Shown: positions 25,866 through 35,676 of the stretch, one piece after another
Position numbering within the stretch: position 1 is the first letter of the stretch
How the letters are laid out: the number at the start of each line of letters is the position of its first letter
Assembly: GCF_900218035.1 (NCBI RefSeq)
Contig: NZ_OBMR01000004.1
Coordinates: 186,001 to 250,000, forward strand
DNA length: 64,000 nucleotides
Origin: Pseudobutyrivibrio ruminis DSM 9787
GTDB taxonomy: Bacteria > Bacillota > Clostridia > Lachnospirales > Lachnospiraceae
Reading direction: 5' to 3'
Program-made: the position numbers and the translations under genes
Notes under the pieces: generated by a model
Seen by the model: only the letters and a program-made list of their open reading frames with translations
The model's database searches: none
Told to the model about the DNA's origin: nothing

Positions 25866-27324
25866 GTCCATCCTCCTTAATAATCTCTGCGATAAGCTCG
25901 CGCTCATCCATGTGGTGCTTAACACCCTTAATTTCCTGATAATCCTCGTGGCCCTTACCTGCAAGTACCACAATATCCCCTTCTTTTGCGTTTACAAGGC
26001 AATAGCGGATTGCTTCCTTGCGGTCAGGGATTGTTACGTATTCTCCATCAGCCTTTTTAACGCCGATTAAGATGTCGTTGATAATGTCCATTGGCTCCTC
26101 GTTACGAGGGTTGTCTGATGTGACAACTGTAAGATCAGCAAGCTTTGAGCTTACCTCTCCCATTTCATAACGACGGCTCTTTGCACGGTTTCCACCACAG
26201 CCAAAGAGGCATACCAATCTGCCTGGCTCATAAGCCTTTAAAGTTGTGAGAAGGCTGTCCAAGGCCATTGCATTATGTGCATAGTCAATCATGACTGTAA
26301 ATTTCTTTGAAACTGGAACAAGCTCGATACGTCCCTTTACATGAACATCCTTGAGAGCTGCCTTGATTTTATCCTCTGCAACATCAAACTGCTTGCAGAT
26401 TGCAACTGCTGTAAGTGAGTTGTAAACAGAGAATGTTCCTGGCACATTTACCTCAACATCCATGTTTTCCTTGCCTGCGATGTGGTACTTAACTCCAAGA
26501 GCGCCGTGCTCCTTGAGAAGCTCAACATTTTCTGCTATAAGGTCGTTGTCCTTGCCGTAGCCATATTTAACAACATCGCAAGTGTGGCCCTTAAGGATAC
26601 CATCGATGTGCTCGCTATCTCCGTTGAAGATACCAACCTTACACTGCTGGAAAAGAAGGCTCTTGCAGTGCATATAGTCCTCAAAATCCTTGTGCTCATT
26701 CTCACCAATGTGATCTGGCTCAAGGTTTGTAAATACACCAATATCAAAAGTGAAACCTGAAACTCTGTGAAGCATTAGCGCCTGTGAGCTTACTTCCATA
26801 ACAACAGCATCAAGACCAGCATCTACCATCTGTCTGAAAAGCTCCTGAACTCTGTAAGACTCTGGTGTTGTGTTTACAGCTGGGATACGCTCCTCACCAA
26901 CAATAGACTCAATTGTGCCAATAAGGCCTGTCTTGATACCAGCCTTTTCAAGGATTGACTTTACCATGTATGTGGTAGTTGTCTTGCCCTTTGTTCCGGT
27001 GATACCGATAGTCTTAAGCTCCTTTGCCGGATGACCGAAATATGCAGCTGAAAGGATTGCAAGGGCCTGACGGCTGTTCTTTACTTTGATGTAAGTAACA
27101 CCTGGAACTGTTTCAACATCTTTTTCGATAATGATTGTGCCTGCTCCCTTTTCGATTACATCAGGGATGAAATCGTGGGCATCTCTAACTGTACCTGAGA
27201 TGCAGACAAACACTGAATCCTTTTCTACTTTTCTTGAGTCGTATGTAAGTGTAGATATTTCGCGGTCTAATTCTCCTGCGAATAACTCATAGTCTAATTC
27301 TTCTAAAAGAGTTGTTAATTTCAT
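25852..27324 (-). CDS. murE: UDP-MurNAc-L-Ala-D-Glu--meso-DAP ligase MurE
   Basis: A 490-residue Mur ligase. ITGTKGKTTTTYMVKSI (~108) is the ATP loop, NLEPDHIGEN and YAHNAMALDSL are central and C-terminal ligase motifs. DNPRNEEP (~405) is the DNPR motif that selects meso-diaminopimelate instead of lysine. It adds the third residue of the peptidoglycan stem. It is flanked by dapF (2 bp) and dapA (overlap), so synthesis and use of DAP are linked. Confidence 0.96.
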   Translation of the reverse strand: MKLTTLLEELDYELFAGELDREISTLTYDSRKVEKDSVFVCISGTVRDAHDFIPDVIEKGAGTIIIEKDVETVPGVTYIKVKNSRQALAILSAAYFGHPAKELKTIGITGTKGKTTTTYMVKSILEKAGIKTGLIGTIESIVGEERIPAVNTTPESYRVQELFRQMVDAGLDAVVMEVSSQALMLHRVSGFTFDIGVFTNLEPDHIGENEHKDFEDYMHCKSLLFQQCKVGIFNGDSEHIDGILKGHTCDVVKYGYGKDNDLIAENVELLKEHGALGVKYHIAGKENMDVEVNVPGTFSVYNSLTAVAICKQFDVAEDKIKAALKDVHVKGRIELVPVSKKFTVMIDYAHNAMALDSLLTTLKAYEPGRLVCLFGCGGNRAKSRRYEMGEVSSKLADLTVVTSDNPRNEEPMDIINDILIGVKKADGEYVTIPDRKEAIRYCLVNAKEGDIVVLAGKGHEDYQEIKGVKHHMDERELIAEIIKEDGHDII

Positions 27325-27326
27325 TT

Positions 27327-28160
27327 TTATACCTCTATTTCTCCTGAAAATACCTCGGTTGCTGGACCTGTCATGAATACGTGATTGCTTGCGCGGTCGT
27401 ATTCTATAGTAAGGTCGCCACCTCTCAGGTGAACTAATACTTTGTCTTCTGTCTTTCCGTTAAGGATGCACGCCATAACAGTGGCGCATGTTCCTGTGCC
27501 GCATGCCCATGTCTCTGCGCTGCCTCGCTCCCAAACTCGCATATTAGCTTCTGTGCGACTAATAACTTGAACAAACTCTGTGTTGGTGCGCTTCGGAAAT
27601 CTTTCATGATTTTCAAAAAGTGGACCGTATGTCTCAAGTGGGAAGCTTGCCGTGTCATCTACGAAAACAACTGCATGTGGGTTTCCCATAGAAACGCATG
27701 TCATGTTCCAGGTCTTGCCGCCAACTTCGATTGGTTCATCGATGACCTTGTCATTCTGAGAAACCACTGGGATGTCTGCAGATGTAAGAATTGGCTCACC
27801 CATATCTACACGAACCTGCTGAACCTTGCCATTCTCTGGATAAAGGATAAGAGTAAGAACTCCGGCTCCTGTCTCCACTGTGATTTCTGTTTTGTCTGTA
27901 AGCTTGTGGTCGTAGACATATTTAGCAACGCAACGAATTCCGTTGCCACACATCTCTGCCTCTGAACCATCAGCGTTATATATGTGCATTCTGAAATCTG
28001 CCTTGTCAGATGGACCAATTGTGATGAGACCGTCTGAACCGATTCCGAAATGTCTGTCGCTAACTTTAATAGAAACTTCTGCTGGGTTATCAAGCTGCTC
28101 CTCAAAAAGGTTTACATAAACGTAGTCGTTACCGCAGCCATGCATTTTTGTAAATTTCAT
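27327..28160 (-). CDS. dapF: diaminopimelate epimerase
   Basis: A 277-residue cofactor-independent epimerase that converts LL- to meso-DAP. The two catalytic cysteines lie in [11 protein letters not shown] (~72) and [11 protein letters not shown] (~220), the expected pair. [13 protein letters not shown] opens the protein as usual. It is the first gene of the dapF-murE-dapA unit. RBS aaaggacaacct lies just upstream of the start and the AraC gene is divergent. Confidence 0.96.
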   Translation of the reverse strand: MKFTKMHGCGNDYVYVNLFEEQLDNPAEVSIKVSDRHFGIGSDGLITIGPSDKADFRMHIYNADGSEAEMCGNGIRCVAKYVYDHKLTDKTEITVETGAGVLTLILYPENGKVQQVRVDMGEPILTSADIPVVSQNDKVIDEPIEVGGKTWNMTCVSMGNPHAVVFVDDTASFPLETYGPLFENHERFPKRTNTEFVQVISRTEANMRVWERGSAETWACGTGTCATVMACILNGKTEDKVLVHLRGGDLTIEYDRASNHVFMTGPATEVFSGEIEV

Positions 28161-28259
28161 AGGTTGTCCTTTCGAAACTAGTTAACTGTACTGTTTCTAT
28201 CATACCACAAGTATACTCCGCACTTTTTAATATTATAATGCTGCTTTGTGCTTAAATTA

Positions 28260-28287
28260 TTGCAAATAGTGCTGATGGTTATATAAT
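28260..28287 (+). promoter_or_regulatory. promoter of the AraC-type gene
   Basis: TTGCAA (28260-28265), a 16-bp spacer and TATAAT (28282-28287), 29 bp before the ATG, with aaaggaggt between. Confidence 0.7.
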
Positions 28288-28315
28288 ATATTTAAGATTT
28301 CAAAGGAGGTTACCC

Positions 28316-29173
28316 ATGGATAGATACTCAAAGAAGGGTTATTTATACGATAATTTCAAGATTTTTCATCTTGTAGATTCCAATTTGGGCGAGATAGATT
28401 TTCACTATCACGATTTCCATAAAGTGCTCATTCATTTATCTGGGAATACTTCATATTCTATCGAGGGCCAGACTTTTGATCTGCAGGCTGATGATATTGT
28501 GTTTGTCAGTGCAGGCGAGGTTCATCGCCCTATTTTTCACGATGATTCTCCTTATGAAAGAATCATCATTTATATTTCGAAGGAGTTTTTGGCAGAATAC
28601 AGCCGTGAGGGAAATGATTTGTCTTATTGCTTTAGAAATGCAATGGAAAAAGGCTCTCATGTATTGAGACTTCACTCTTTTAAGAATTCAAAGGTTGCCG
28701 CTGCTGTTGGAAAGCTTACTGCAAATCTTGGTAATGATGATTATGCCAACGAGCTTTTTATGCAGGTGCTATTTTTGGAATTCATGATTGAGCTTAACAG
28801 AGCAGCAATCGGCGATGAGGTGGAATATATTTCTACTAATTATGCTGGGTCAAAAATCGGAGAGATTATCCATTATATTAACGAACACCTGGCTGAGGAT
28901 TTGTCTGTGGATGCAATCGCGGGGCAATTTTACCTTTCACGATATTATTTGATGCACACGTTCAAGGATGAAACTGGATACACCATAGGAAACTATATTT
29001 CAATTAAGCGACTGTCATTAGCTCAATCGCTGATTAATTCTGGTGTTGCTATCGTGGAAGCTGCCGAGCAGGCCGGTTTTGGTACCTACTCCACATTCCT
29101 TAGGGCATACAAAAAGACCTATGGCACTAGCCCTAAGAAAAAGGCTATGTCACAGGCCTCGCTGTCATTTTAA
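28316..29173 (+). CDS. AraC family regulator with cupin sensor domain
   Basis: A 285-residue regulator. The N-terminal cupin domain (~20-100; HYHDFHKVLIHLSGNTSYSI, DIVFVSAGEVHRPIF) is a ligand pocket. The C-terminal double HTH (~185-280) includes LSVDAIAGQFYLSRYYLMHTFK and AEQAGFGTYSTFLRAYKKTYGTSP. Such proteins usually activate sugar or drug genes. It stands alone, 4 bp from the convergent nitroreductase end, so its target is not given by context. Confidence 0.93.
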   Translation: MDRYSKKGYLYDNFKIFHLVDSNLGEIDFHYHDFHKVLIHLSGNTSYSIEGQTFDLQADDIVFVSAGEVHRPIFHDDSPYERIIIYISKEFLAEYSREGNDLSYCFRNAMEKGSHVLRLHSFKNSKVAAAVGKLTANLGNDDYANELFMQVLFLEFMIELNRAAIGDEVEYISTNYAGSKIGEIIHYINEHLAEDLSVDAIAGQFYLSRYYLMHTFKDETGYTIGNYISIKRLSLAQSLINSGVAIVEAAEQAGFGTYSTFLRAYKKTYGTSPKKKAMSQASLSF

Positions 29174-29177
29174 TCTA

Positions 29178-29987
29178 TTAGAATAAGTAGCTTGCAATAT
29201 ATTCTGTTTTTTCTGGGATAGCAATTCCTGGATCTACAAGCTTAAATGTAAGCTGCTTTCCTTCTTCGCGACACTGGTTTTCAAAATGATACATGGCAAT
29301 GCCTAAATCTACTTTCTGCAAATCATATGTGCCATTGTCGTAGCCGCGGTCCTTCTTTTCGTAGAAGTGTGCACCCTTTTCAGTTACTACCACTCTCCAA
29401 GGCTGCTTGTTTACTGCCGATGGTGCAAGGCGAACTGCCTCAAGTGCCAAAAAGATTCCACATTCCTTTGCCTCTTCCTGTGTTAGTGGAGTGTTGAAAT
29501 CACCTTTGAAGAATAGGTCCGAGAAGTCAAATCTTGTGTCAGCTTTCACACCTTTTCTCATAAGCACTTCCTTAACACCCATTTTATCAGCCTGGTATCC
29601 AATAGGACTCATGCATGGCATAATTTCATCTGCCTGAAGATTTGAAGCAGCTTCAAATTTATCTCTTGGCATTGTTCCACCAATCCAAACTGAACCTATT
29701 CCTTTACTTTCCGCATACATTAATAATTCTTCAAAACTATAGCCATAGGCAACATCTGCATTTTCGCCTTTTTTGACCTTTGCTGAAATATAATGCTTTT
29801 CACCAGACAGAACTGAGCTCGATAAATCATGATCTTCCTTATTCAAAAATACAAATTCAATTGGGATATTGTATGGATTTACAATACTTGTAGAGTAAGC
29901 CTGTAAATCCTTTAATTCTTCTTGAGTTAATCCCTCTCCATCAAAAGTTCTAACACTTCTTCTATTCTTTACATCATCAAAAAACAT
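29178..29987 (-). CDS. nitroreductase family protein (TM1586-type)
   Basis: A 269-residue FMN protein. KNRRSVRTFDGEGLT (~6-20) is the usual start that contacts FMN phosphate, SKGIGSVWIGG (~105) the central FMN loop, and LAPSAVNKQPWRVVV (~185) the second nitroreductase-type signature. The layout resembles the putative TM1586-like nitroreductase domain, which is longer than the classical kind. The start at 29987 follows ttggaggtacggtat; the longer frame begins with TTG inside that site. Its substrate is unknown. Confidence 0.88.
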   Translation of the reverse strand: MFFDDVKNRRSVRTFDGEGLTQEELKDLQAYSTSIVNPYNIPIEFVFLNKEDHDLSSSVLSGEKHYISAKVKKGENADVAYGYSFEELLMYAESKGIGSVWIGGTMPRDKFEAASNLQADEIMPCMSPIGYQADKMGVKEVLMRKGVKADTRFDFSDLFFKGDFNTPLTQEEAKECGIFLALEAVRLAPSAVNKQPWRVVVTEKGAHFYEKKDRGYDNGTYDLQKVDLGIAMYHFENQCREEGKQLTFKLVDPGIAIPEKTEYIASYLF

Positions 29988-30011
29988 ATACCGTACCTCC
30001 AATTAATTTAC

Positions 30012-30039
30012 ATTATACTATTTAATTGTGCTAAATCAA
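30012..30039 (-). promoter_or_regulatory. promoter of the nitroreductase gene
   Basis: On the minus strand TTGATT (30039-30034), a 16-bp spacer and TATAAT (30017-30012), 25 bp before the start codon. Confidence 0.7.
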
Positions 30040-30213
30040 TCAGAACTGTTATAGATTTATGTTATAGCGGGTTGTGTGCGCAATTTTTGTGCATTATATA
30101 CATTTTGCGATTGTGAGAATTGTATAATTTGTATAACTTCTCAATGGAAGTTTTCAGAAATCATGGTATTCTATAGATGTTGATTGATAAAAATGTTTAT
30201 AGGAGGTTTTGAC

Positions 30214-30300
30214 ATGAACATTTTCAGAGAGTTATTTGACAGCGAAAACGGCAAGGTTATGACATTTATAGATTATTTAAAAAGCAGCTACATCGACTAA
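30214..30300 (+). CDS. 28-residue small ORF ending in a terminator hairpin
   Basis: ATG at 30214 follows a strong aggaggttttgac site and encodes a 28-residue acidic, amphipathic peptide: MNIFRELFDSENGKV, then MTFIDYLKSSYID. It is not hydrophobic enough for a membrane toxin. The last codons form the left arm of the terminator at 30282-30316 and the TAA is exactly its loop. A TATAAT at 30123-30128 lies ~85 bp upstream, but no good -35 pairs with it. No gene follows on the plus strand, so it is a self-contained mini-transcript. Function is unknown. Confidence 0.5.
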   Translation: MNIFRELFDSENGKVMTFIDYLKSSYID

Positions 30301-30316
30301 GTCGATTAGCTGCTTT
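30282..30316. terminator. bidirectional terminator between the small ORF and hicB
   Basis: AAGCAGCTACATCGAC (30282-30297) pairs with GTCGATTAGCTGCTT (30301-30315) with one bulged base and a 3-nt loop. TTTTGTTTT follows on the plus strand and TTTTTAAAT on the minus strand. Confidence 0.8.
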
Positions 30317-30320
30317 TGTT

Positions 30321-30674
30321 TTATATTTTCATTGTCTTTTTTCTTAAGAATAATTCCATTGCCATTGTGACAACTTGATTTAATGTACATCCATTTTCTG
30401 CTGCATACACTGAAGCCTTTTCATGAATCTCTGGTGATGTTCTTACATTGAATGTTCCTGAAAACTCTTTTTCTGGAACCTTTCCATATTTTTCACATAT
30501 TTCCAAATAATTATCAATAGAATCATGAAAAGAATTCTCTAATTCTTCAATTGAGCTTCCATGAAAATTCAATGAATCTTTTATCCCAAAGACCTTTCCA
30601 ATAAATATATTGTCGCGGCTATCATAGCCTACTGTTGCTCGATATCCTTTATATTTCATCATATCTGATTTCAT
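30321..30674 (-). CDS. hicB: HicB-type antitoxin
   Basis: A 117-residue protein. The N-terminal ~70 residues are the HicB partial RNase H-like fold (YRATVGYDSRDNIFIGKVFG, then SIEELENSFHDSIDNYLEIC). The C-terminal part (SGTFNVRTSPEIHEKASVYAAENGCTLNQVV) is a ribbon-helix-helix DNA-binding segment. It should neutralise the HicA toxin and repress the operon. It starts 6 bp after hicA with a good aaaggag site, and ends at a bidirectional terminator. Confidence 0.88.
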   Translation of the reverse strand: MKSDMMKYKGYRATVGYDSRDNIFIGKVFGIKDSLNFHGSSIEELENSFHDSIDNYLEICEKYGKVPEKEFSGTFNVRTSPEIHEKASVYAAENGCTLNQVVTMAMELFLRKKTMKI

Positions 30675-30680
30675 AAGCTA

Positions 30681-30950
30681 CTACTCCTTTTCTCCAATAT
30701 CATTTATATATTTTTTAATCATATCAATCTGATATTTATATAATTCTTTACCTGGATGCGGCCCATCAAATTGAACTATTCTACCTGTTTTAATATGAAT
30801 ATATCCTATACTTGAACCTCTACCTCCCTGAAATTTATCGCAATTGCATTTACTCATAAGAGCATCTAAATCTCTAACTGTGAAGTTTTTAGGATATGGT
30901 TTTCTAAATAATTTTTCTAATAACTCTTTCTTTTTTGGCATTTGAATCAT
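30681..30950 (-). CDS. hicA: HicA-type mRNA interferase toxin
   Basis: An 89-residue protein of the HicA dsRNA-binding-like fold. GGRGSSIGYIH followed by GPHPGKELYKYQIDMIKKYI matches the family, with the catalytic-type histidine in the GSS...H stretch and the conserved HPGKE. It should cleave mRNA in a ribosome-independent manner when free of HicB. Toxin precedes antitoxin, the usual HicAB order. Start may be M1 or M4 (30941); neither has a clear Shine-Dalgarno site. Confidence 0.82.
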   Translation of the reverse strand: MIQMPKKKELLEKLFRKPYPKNFTVRDLDALMSKCNCDKFQGGRGSSIGYIHIKTGRIVQFDGPHPGKELYKYQIDMIKKYINDIGEKE

Positions 30951-30970
30951 GCAACTAAATTCTAGTTACA

Positions 30971-30998
30971 TTTTATCATCCTTTCTTTATTTTTCAAA
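30971..30998 (-). promoter_or_regulatory. hicAB promoter
   Basis: On the minus strand TTGAAA (30998-30993), a 16-bp spacer and TAAAAT (30976-30971). Transcription would begin only ~14 nt before the first hicA ATG, leaving a very short leader. Confidence 0.55.
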
Positions 30999-31023
30999 TA
31001 CCCAATTACATAATATATAATTT

Positions 31024-31824
31024 TTACTTTTTTAATATGTCTACAGTGTGGGCGCTGGCGCCGAGCAAGTCGGCGCGCTCGCAGACGGCCATTTGATACT
31101 CTATAAATGCTGCAAACTGCTCCTCTGTAAGTGCATTTACCTCGCGACGCATATGATTAGCTGGGCCGTCTGGCGATATGATTTGTACGCGGGCAAGTCC
31201 AGCATCTGCATTCAAGCTTTCAATGTCCTCGGTCCTCATGAACGCGTACAAATCATCAGCGCCCGGCCGTACGTGGAAGGCTTCATCCAACTTGCCCTCA
31301 GCAATATTCTCTAAGACGTGTCCCTCTTTGATTCCATAGGTCAGGAAGGCGTATTCATTCATTACATACGCAACAAGAATATATCCACCAGTCTTTGTAA
31401 CACGCTTTGCTTCTTTCAAAGCCTGAAGCTGTTCTTCTCTGGTTTTTAGGTGATACATCGGTCCAAATAAAAGTGTCAAATCGAAAGACTCATCCTCAAA
31501 TCTCTTGAGCTTAAGTGCATTTCCCTGGAAAGCCTTTACACCTGTGCCCTTGGCTTTAAGCATACCAAGGTTGTGCTTTACCAATTCCACCGCAGTGACA
31601 TCGTATCCCTCTTCCCAAAGAGGGATACTGTAGCCGCCTGTGGCGGCTCCAATATCCAGAATCTGGATATTGGATTTGTCCTTTCCAGTCTCTGCTGCAA
31701 CCATATCTAAATATTTATGGACATACTTCATAGTAACAGTAAACTCCATAATTCCATGGCGGCTTCGCAGGCGTTTGTCCTCATTGAATTTGTTATAGTA
31801 TTCTTCTAAATCTGTCATACTCAA
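31024..31824 (-). CDS. class I SAM-dependent methyltransferase
   Basis: A 266-residue cytoplasmic methyltransferase. ILDIGAATGGYSIPL (~54) is motif I for SAM, TAVELVKHNL motif II, and LTLLFGPMYHL the acidic/aromatic post-motif region. The C-terminal half (from ~165) is variable and probably binds the substrate, which cannot be named. It lies 48 bp after secA but past the secA terminator. Confidence 0.88.
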   Translation of the reverse strand: MSMTDLEEYYNKFNEDKRLRSRHGIMEFTVTMKYVHKYLDMVAAETGKDKSNIQILDIGAATGGYSIPLWEEGYDVTAVELVKHNLGMLKAKGTGVKAFQGNALKLKRFEDESFDLTLLFGPMYHLKTREEQLQALKEAKRVTKTGGYILVAYVMNEYAFLTYGIKEGHVLENIAEGKLDEAFHVRPGADDLYAFMRTEDIESLNADAGLARVQIISPDGPANHMRREVNALTEEQFAAFIEYQMAVCERADLLGASAHTVDILKK

Positions 31825-31830
31825 TCCTTT

Positions 31831-31860
31831 TAAAAGGGCCTCATACTTCGTATGAGGCCC
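31831..31860 (-). terminator. terminator of secA
   Basis: GGGCCTCATAC (31836-31846) and GTATGAGGCCC (31850-31860) form a perfect 11-bp stem with a 3-nt loop, followed by TTTT on the minus strand. Confidence 0.8.
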
Positions 31861-31872
31861 CTAATCTTTATA

Positions 31873-34443
31873 TTATTTTGCTCTACCACAACACTGCTTA
31901 TACTTTAATCCCGAACCACATGGACATGGATCGTTAGGGAAGATTTTCTTTTCCTTACGAACCTTTGGTCCTGAAGATGCTATGTCGTCTTTGTTTGTAC
32001 CAGTAACCTTAGCTACTTCCTCACGCTCAACCTTCTTTTCAATGCGGATTCTGTAAAGCATTGTAAGTGTATCATTGATGATTGCAGCGTTCATTGCATC
32101 AAGCATATCGTAGCTGGCTGCCTTGTATTCATCAACTGGATTACGGTTACCATAAGCCTGAAGACGGATACCCTGACGAAGCTGTTCCATATCATCAAGC
32201 TCTTCCATCCACTTGCGGTCGATAACTCTAAGAAGGATAACTCGCTCAACCTCACGGAACTGCTCTGGCTGCTCGAATTCCTTTTCCTTTTTATCGTACA
32301 TATCAAGTGCGATTTCTGTAAGCTTTTCTTTGAGCTGCTTTTTCTCTTTGATGTTACCAAGAGAAAGCTTTGTCATTACAGGAACTGGAATGACTGGGCA
32401 AAGGAGGTGGTTAAGCTCCTGAAGCTCCCAAAGGTCTGTCTCAACATCATCTGGAATAGTCTTTTCGATACATTCGTCAACCTTGTCCTTAATCATGCCG
32501 ATGATCTGCTCATGCATATCCTCGCCCATAAGTACACGACGACGCTGCTTATAAATAAGCTCTCTCTGCTCATTCATTACCTGATCATAATCAAGCAAGT
32601 TCTTACGAGCTGAGAAGTTGTTTTCCTCAATCTTCTTCTGAGCCTTTTCGATTGCATCAGAAAGCATCTTGTGCTTAATCTGCTCACCCTCTGGAACACC
32701 AAGAGAGTTGAACATTGTGATGAGACGATCCGAACCGAAGAGTCTCATAAGGTCATCCTCAAGTGAGATGAAGAACTGTGATTCACCAACATCTCCCTGA
32801 CGACCTGAACGTCCACGGAGCTGGTTATCAATACGACGAGATTCATGACGCTCAGTACCGATGATCTTAAGACCGCCTGCTGCACGTGCTTCCTCATCAA
32901 GCTTAATATCTGTACCACGACCAGCCATGTTTGTAGCGATTGTAACTGCGCCATGCTTACCAGCCTCTGCTACGATTTCAGCTTCCTTCTCATGATACTT
33001 TGCATTTAATACGTTATGCTCGATTCCTTCGCGACGAAGCATCTTTGAAACAAGCTCTGAAATATCAATATCGATAGTACCAACAAGTACTGGCTGTCCC
33101 TTTTCGTGAGCCTTTTTAACTTCCTCAACAACTGCCTTGTACTTTTCAGCCTTTGTCTTGTAAACAGCATCATCATGATCGATACGCTGTACTGGACGGT
33201 TTGTAGGAACCTCTACAACGTCCATTCCGTAGATATCACGGAACTCCTGCTCCTCTGTAAGAGCAGTACCTGTCATACCTGCCTTTTTATCGTATTTATT
33301 GAAGAAGCTCTGGAATGTGATGCTTGCAAGAGTCATAGACTCGCGCTTAACCTCTACACGCTCCTTTGCTTCGATAGCCTGATGTAAACCATCTGAATAA
33401 CGACGACCTGGCATGATACGACCTGTGAATGAATCAACGATCATTACCTGACCATCTGAAACAACGTAATCCTGATCCTTAAACATAAGGTTGTGAGCAC
33501 GAAGTGCAAGGATGATGTTGTGCTGGATTTCAAGGTTCTCTGGGTCTGCAAGGTTCTCAATGTGGAAGAACTGCTCAACCTTTGCAACACCCTGTGCTGT
33601 AAGGTTAACTACCTTGTCCTTTTCATCTACGATGAAGTCACCAGTTTCGTTACGCTCAACGCCCATGATGGCATCCATCTTTGAGAACTCAGGAAGATCC
33701 TCGCCTCGCTGAAGCTGGCGAGCAAGAACATCGCAAAGCTCATAAAGCTTTGTAGACTTTCCTGACTGACCGGAAATGATAAGTGGTGTACGTGCCTCAT
33801 CAATAAGAACTGAGTCAACCTCATCGATGATACAGTAGTGAAGACCACGCTGAACCAAATCCTTTTCATATACACACATATTGTCACGAAGATAATCGAA
33901 ACCGAGCTCGTTGTTTGTGATATAAGTGATATCACAATTGTAAGCTGCCTGACGCTCTTCCTTTGACATGTCGTTTAATACAACACCAACTGTAAGGCCG
34001 AGGAAACGATGAACCTCACCCATCCACTCAGCATCACGCTTTGCAAGGTAATCGTTTACAGTAACGATGTGAACGCCCTTGCCCTCAAGTGCATTAAGGT
34101 ATGCTGGAAGTGTTGAAACAAGAGTCTTACCTTCACCAGTACGCATCTCTGAGATACGACCCTGATGCAAAATAACACCACCGATGAGCTGCACTCTAAA
34201 GTGCTCCATGCCAAGGGCACGCTTACCAGCTTCACGAACTGTAGCGTATGCCTCTGGAAGAAGGTCATCAAGTGTCTCTCCGTTAGCAAGTCTCTCCTTG
34301 TATTCTATTGTCTTATGGCGAAGCTCTTCATCAGTAAGAGCCCCCATAGCTTCTCTATATGATTCAATTTTATCTACGATTGGATTGATGCGCCTTAACT
34401 CGCGCTGTGAGTGTGTTCCAAACACCTTGTCGATAATACTCAT
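31873..34443 (-). CDS. secA: preprotein translocase ATPase SecA
   Basis: An 856-residue SecA motor that drives proteins through Sec[20 protein letters not shown] is Walker [19 protein letters not shown] is Walker B, and [12 protein letters not shown] and GRSGRQGD are helicase motifs of NBD2. The C-terminal [13 protein letters not shown] is the zinc SEC-C motif for SecB or ribosome contact. Full length and intact. It would export the lipoproteins, pilus and wall enzymes found in this window. Confidence 0.98.
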   Translation of the reverse strand: MSIIDKVFGTHSQRELRRINPIVDKIESYREAMGALTDEELRHKTIEYKERLANGETLDDLLPEAYATVREAGKRALGMEHFRVQLIGGVILHQGRISEMRTGEGKTLVSTLPAYLNALEGKGVHIVTVNDYLAKRDAEWMGEVHRFLGLTVGVVLNDMSKEERQAAYNCDITYITNNELGFDYLRDNMCVYEKDLVQRGLHYCIIDEVDSVLIDEARTPLIISGQSGKSTKLYELCDVLARQLQRGEDLPEFSKMDAIMGVERNETGDFIVDEKDKVVNLTAQGVAKVEQFFHIENLADPENLEIQHNIILALRAHNLMFKDQDYVVSDGQVMIVDSFTGRIMPGRRYSDGLHQAIEAKERVEVKRESMTLASITFQSFFNKYDKKAGMTGTALTEEQEFRDIYGMDVVEVPTNRPVQRIDHDDAVYKTKAEKYKAVVEEVKKAHEKGQPVLVGTIDIDISELVSKMLRREGIEHNVLNAKYHEKEAEIVAEAGKHGAVTIATNMAGRGTDIKLDEEARAAGGLKIIGTERHESRRIDNQLRGRSGRQGDVGESQFFISLEDDLMRLFGSDRLITMFNSLGVPEGEQIKHKMLSDAIEKAQKKIEENNFSARKNLLDYDQVMNEQRELIYKQRRRVLMGEDMHEQIIGMIKDKVDECIEKTIPDDVETDLWELQELNHLLCPVIPVPVMTKLSLGNIKEKKQLKEKLTEIALDMYDKKEKEFEQPEQFREVERVILLRVIDRKWMEELDDMEQLRQGIRLQAYGNRNPVDEYKAASYDMLDAMNAAIINDTLTMLYRIRIEKKVEREEVAKVTGTNKDDIASSGPKVRKEKKIFPNDPCPCGSGLKYKQCCGRAK

Positions 34444-34540
34444 TTTCGTTAACTCTCCTAACTAGGGAAAATCCCACAAACTTTTATTATTTTACCAAAA
34501 ATAAAGGGAGTTAACAACAAAAGTTGGCACTTTACACCAA

Positions 34541-35671
34541 TTACATAAACACATAGGATTCTGATGCAAATTGAATTATATCCATAGGTTTTAATTTGTA
34601 GGGAATACGGTAAGACAATATATTTCCGTTTAACAACGTTCCATTTAAACTGTTGTTGTCTACAAGGAAGAAATCGTCCCCTTCCTTAGTAATTTTCCCA
34701 TGGTTTCCACTGACTGTACGAGCCTTTAAAATGGCATCATTATTCTTTGATGAACCAATCCTGAAAATATCTTTGTTTATGATGAAGTCATCCTCGTTAT
34801 TATTGCCATCGTATACAAGCTTTCCTACAGCCTTTGCGTCAGTTAATAGAACTGTCTTTTCTTCAATCTCATAATCTGGCTCAACAAGGAAATCCTCTGT
34901 ATATATCTCCTCTTCATCTTTTACAGGTTTTCTCTTTGAAATAATACCTTTTGTGGCTGACAAAAGCTTCTCGACAAAGGATTTTTTTGGCTCATCTTCC
35001 TCATAGTAATTTGTCAGGTAATCCATATCAGGGTCCTCCTCCAATGTGACCTTTTCTACATAAATCTCTGGTCTTTCCGTTTCAGGTTCCTGCACATATT
35101 CATCGTTATCCTGATAAGATTCTTTGTATTCTCTATCTTGAAGACAATCAATTATTTCCTCAAGCGTGTAATCATCTTTCAAGCATAAATCATATGCCAT
35201 ATATAATAGCTTTGCTGATTCCCTATCAGCCTGAGATGCCTTTGAAAGAAAGTATTCCATCAGTTGTCTAAACTGTTCCTGAACTGATCCAAACTCTCCT
35301 GGATAATAGCAAAGACTAAGCTTATAATTCTCATTTGATTTTTCCAAAAACACTGATTCTTTGCTAATCCAAATATGCTGTTCATCAATAAGATACTTTC
35401 CTACTTCATCAAGGGCTAACTGCAAATTGATAATGATTCGCTCCAACATTTCTATAGTTAAATCATGGGCATCGATAAAGTCTTCCAGATTTTCTTTTCT
35501 ACTAATCGTATAACTACGCTTTTCTTTTCCATCCAATGCAAAGCTGCTCATGGTTAACAATGAAGATATATGGTTGGCGTTAATCATTTTGTTTTCATAA
35601 TCAATGCTTTTCCCATTACCATCTATCACCATGAAGCTATCATTGTGCTTTCGTTCATAACTTATTTCCAT
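34541..35671 (-). CDS. FHA-domain protein of the Tad locus (DUF6382-like N-terminus)
   Basis: A 376-residue protein without a signal peptide. Residues ~1-185 form a conserved domain often found ahead of FHA in Lachnospiraceae Tad loci (I recall DUF6382). An acidic linker follows (~190-270), and the FHA domain is at ~285-376 with FRIGSSKNNDAIL, SGNHGKI and NSLNGTLLNG, the phosphothreonine-binding core. It lies 5 bp after the small TadE-like gene and is the last gene of the pilus run. It probably links pilus assembly to Ser/Thr kinase signalling. Confidence 0.8.
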   Translation of the reverse strand: MEISYERKHNDSFMVIDGNGKSIDYENKMINANHISSLLTMSSFALDGKEKRSYTISRKENLEDFIDAHDLTIEMLERIIINLQLALDEVGKYLIDEQHIWISKESVFLEKSNENYKLSLCYYPGEFGSVQEQFRQLMEYFLSKASQADRESAKLLYMAYDLCLKDDYTLEEIIDCLQDREYKESYQDNDEYVQEPETERPEIYVEKVTLEEDPDMDYLTNYYEEDEPKKSFVEKLLSATKGIISKRKPVKDEEEIYTEDFLVEPDYEIEEKTVLLTDAKAVGKLVYDGNNNEDDFIINKDIFRIGSSKNNDAILKARTVSGNHGKITKEGDDFFLVDNNSLNGTLLNGNILSYRIPYKLKPMDIIQFASESYVFM

Positions 35672-35676
35672 ATACT

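Noticed and set aside
23302-28160. Lysine (L-box) riboswitch controlling dapF-murE-dapA
   Set aside because: The gap upstream of dapF is 155 bp and shared with a divergent promoter; no L-box-like conserved elements are visible.
30060-30200. Clear sigma-A promoter for the 28-aa ORF
   Set aside because: TATAAT is present at 30123-30128 but no acceptable -35 lies 15-19 bp upstream, so I list it only as weak evidence.
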